The notes beneath the pieces were generated by a model. The model was given only the letters and a program-made list of their open reading frames with translations. It was not told the origin of the DNA and made no database searches. Below, one piece after another: positions 62,645 to 64,000 of a stretch of DNA of 64,000 nucleotides. This DNA is from an uncultured Eubacteriales bacterium (GTDB lineage Bacteria; Bacillota; Clostridia; Peptostreptococcales; Anaerovoracaceae). Where the stretch lies: positions 1 through 64,000 of the forward strand of contig CAJTYS010000006.1 in NCBI GenBank assembly GCA_910583765.1. The letters run 5' to 3'. The position numbers and the translations under genes are program-made. The first letter of the stretch is position 1; every line of letters begins with the position of its first letter.

Positions 62645-64000
62645 CCTTTACCTATCCGGAAGCAGCAGGGCCAGCGCTGACAGACGCGAGCTTCACAGTT
62701 TCTCCGGGGGAAATGATCGTGATCTGCGGTCAGTCTGGGTCAGGAAAAAGCACGCTTCTGCGCAATCTGAAGCCGATCCTGGCGCCTCACGGAAAGCGGC
62801 AGGGAGAAATTTTGTTTGACGGCGTGCCCATTGATCAGCTGGATCAGAAGCAGCAGGCAGCGAAGATCGGCTATGTGCTGCAAAATCCCGACAATCAAAT
62901 TGTCACGGACAAAGTCTGGCACGAGCTGGCCTTTGGCCTGGAAAGTCTGGGCATGGACACCAAGACCATTCGTCTGCGGGTGGCGGAAATGGCTAGTTTT
63001 TTCGGGATTCAGACTTGGTTTCACAAGGAAGTCAACCATCTTTCCGGCGGGCAGAAGCAGATTCTCAACCTAGCCTCCGTCATGGCCATGCAGCCGGAAA
63101 TTTTGATTCTGGACGAGCCCACCTCGCAGCTGGATCCGATTGCTGCCAGTGACTTCCTGGAAACCATCGCAAAGATTAATCGGGAGCTGGGGACCACAGT
63201 GATCATCACCGAACATCGCCTGGAAGAAGTGCTGACCATGGCGGAGCGGGCCATTGTCTTGGATCAAGGGAAAATCATCGCGGACGATACACCGGCAAAT
63301 GTAGGCGCGATCCTGGCCAGGGACAACCATTCTATGTTCATGGCCATGCCCACGCCCCTCCAGGCATATTCCATCCTTTATCAAGATGGCATCGGCAAAA
63401 CTCTGCCATGTCCGGTGAACGTGCGGGACGGACGGAACTGGCTGAGCAGGCTCTTCGCGGGCAGAAGTCCTTTGATTCGGGCTCTGCCAGCGGAGCCGGA
63501 GATCCAGAGAAAGGCTGAGCCGGTCATAGAAATGAAAGAAGTCTGGTTCCGATACGGCAAGCAGGAGCCGGATGTGGTCAAAGATCTGAGCATGCAGGTG
63601 TATTCGGGAGAGTTTTTCTGTCTGGTAGGGGGCAATGGGACCGGAAAAACCACCACGCTCACCCTGGCAGGCGGAATCCACAGGCCATACCGAGGAAGCA
63701 TCAAGATCAAAGGAAAAAAAGTCAGTGCCTATAAGAATAATCAGCTGTTCCAGGGGATCCTGGGCATCCTGCCACAGAACCCCCAGAGCATTTTTGTGAA
63801 AAAGACCGTGGAGGAAGATCTGCTGGAAATGTTGGAAGGCAGCAAGCTGTCCAAGAGTCAGCAGCTGCGGCGTGTCCAGGAAGTGGTGGATCTGGTGGAG
63901 ATCGGACATCTGACAGACATGCATCCTTATGACCTTTCCGGTGGAGAACAGCAGCGGGCTGCCATGGCAAAGATCCTGCTGCTGGATCCGGAGATCTTGC
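62617..64000 (+). CDS. ECF transporter double-ATPase, 3' end cut by window
   Basis: The frame is open from a TTG at 62617 to the window end (more than 460 residues). It holds two ABC ATPase domains in one chain: first GQSGSGKST, LSGGQKQ and ILILDEPTSQLDP; second GGNGTGKTT and LSGGEQQRA, cut before its Walker B is complete. EcfA1 and EcfA2 fused in this way power group ECF transporters. The TTG is preceded by AAAGAGGTGA and overlaps ecfT by 28 bp, so translation is coupled. Likely the energising unit of the B12-regulated system. Confidence 0.92.
   Translation, partial: METFTVKNVTFTYPEAAGPALTDASFTVSPGEMIVICGQSGSGKSTLLRNLKPILAPHGKRQGEILFDGVPIDQLDQKQQAAKIGYVLQNPDNQIVTDKVWHELAFGLESLGMDTKTIRLRVAEMASFFGIQTWFHKEVNHLSGGQKQILNLASVMAMQPEILILDEPTSQLDPIAASDFLETIAKINRELGTTVIITEHRLEEVLTMAERAIVLDQGKIIADDTPANVGAILARDNHSMFMAMPTPLQAYSILYQDGIGKTLPCPVNVRDGRNWLSRLFAGRSPLIRALPAEPEIQRKAEPVIEMKEVWFRYGKQEPDVVKDLSMQVYSGEFFCLVGGNGTGKTTTLTLAGGIHRPYRGSIKIKGKKVSAYKNNQLFQGILGILPQNPQSIFVKKTVEEDLLEMLEGSKLSKSQQLRRVQEVVDLVEIGHLTDMHPYDLSGGEQQRAAMAKILLLDPEIL

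Overview
The window looks like chromosome of a spore-forming, strictly anaerobic member of the Clostridia. It has forespore spoVAC-spoVAD-spoVAE genes, an [FeFe]-hydrogenase, ferredoxin-linked acyl-CoA dehydrogenase/Etf systems, a butyrate-type CoA-transferase, NADP-type glutamate dehydrogenase and many 4Fe-4S proteins. Shine-Dalgarno sites are strong (AGGAGG type) and promoters are sigma-A-like (TTGACA-N17-TATAAT). No rRNA, tRNA, CRISPR array or insertion sequence was seen. The exact family cannot be fixed from the sequence alone.

Layout. 1-7.1 kb: an acyl-CoA dehydrogenase (cut by the window edge), EtfB and a ferredoxin-fused EtfA, a monomeric [FeFe]-hydrogenase and a secreted subtilisin. 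7.2-17.9 kb: housekeeping genes maf, spoVACDE, a class A PBP, comEC, holA and an EamA exporter. A 92-bp tandem repeat carrying a covarying hairpin lies between the PBP gene and comEC. 18.0-23.8 kb: a NuoE/NuoF/(GltD+NuoG) flavin-iron-sulfur complex whose large subunit combines an NADPH-type flavoprotein with a degenerate molybdopterin-type domain. 24-36.7 kb: nitrogen and amino-acid genes (M20 peptidase, glutamine synthetase, glutamate dehydrogenase), MarR and MerR regulators, an aldo/keto reductase, a sigma-54 activator divergent from an orphan glycyl-radical activase, and an AAA/PD-(D/E)XK gene.

37.0-43.9 kb: three tightly packed genes. A 1624-residue protein joins an HD hydrolase-like domain, a long helical region, a nucleotidylyltransferase, a GNAT-like segment and a phosphoribosyltransferase-like domain. 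It is followed by an LDH-like dehydrogenase and a flavodoxin-like protein. I know of no described function for this set. 44-50.2 kb: mgtE, a solo HipA-like kinase, and a second acyl-CoA dehydrogenase divergent from etfB-etfA-marR with repeated TTAGCATA operator-like sites. 50.2-57.0 kb: accessory-looking DNA with two tiny ORFs, a 21-bp-phased repeat array in front of a good promoter, a two-HTH protein, a secreted protein, a CoA-transferase and a short frameshifted remnant of such a gene, and a possible GNAT toxin/antitoxin-like pair.

57.1-64.0 kb: a consensus promoter, a cobalamin riboswitch with a terminator-type expression platform, then a DUF4430 (transcobalamin-like) lipoprotein, a beta-propeller surface protein, a DUF4430-like/Ig surface protein, EcfT and a double-ATPase EcfA that runs off the window. 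Together they read as a B12-repressed surface-capture and ECF uptake system for cobamides. This locus and the giant-enzyme operon are the two most interesting parts of the window.
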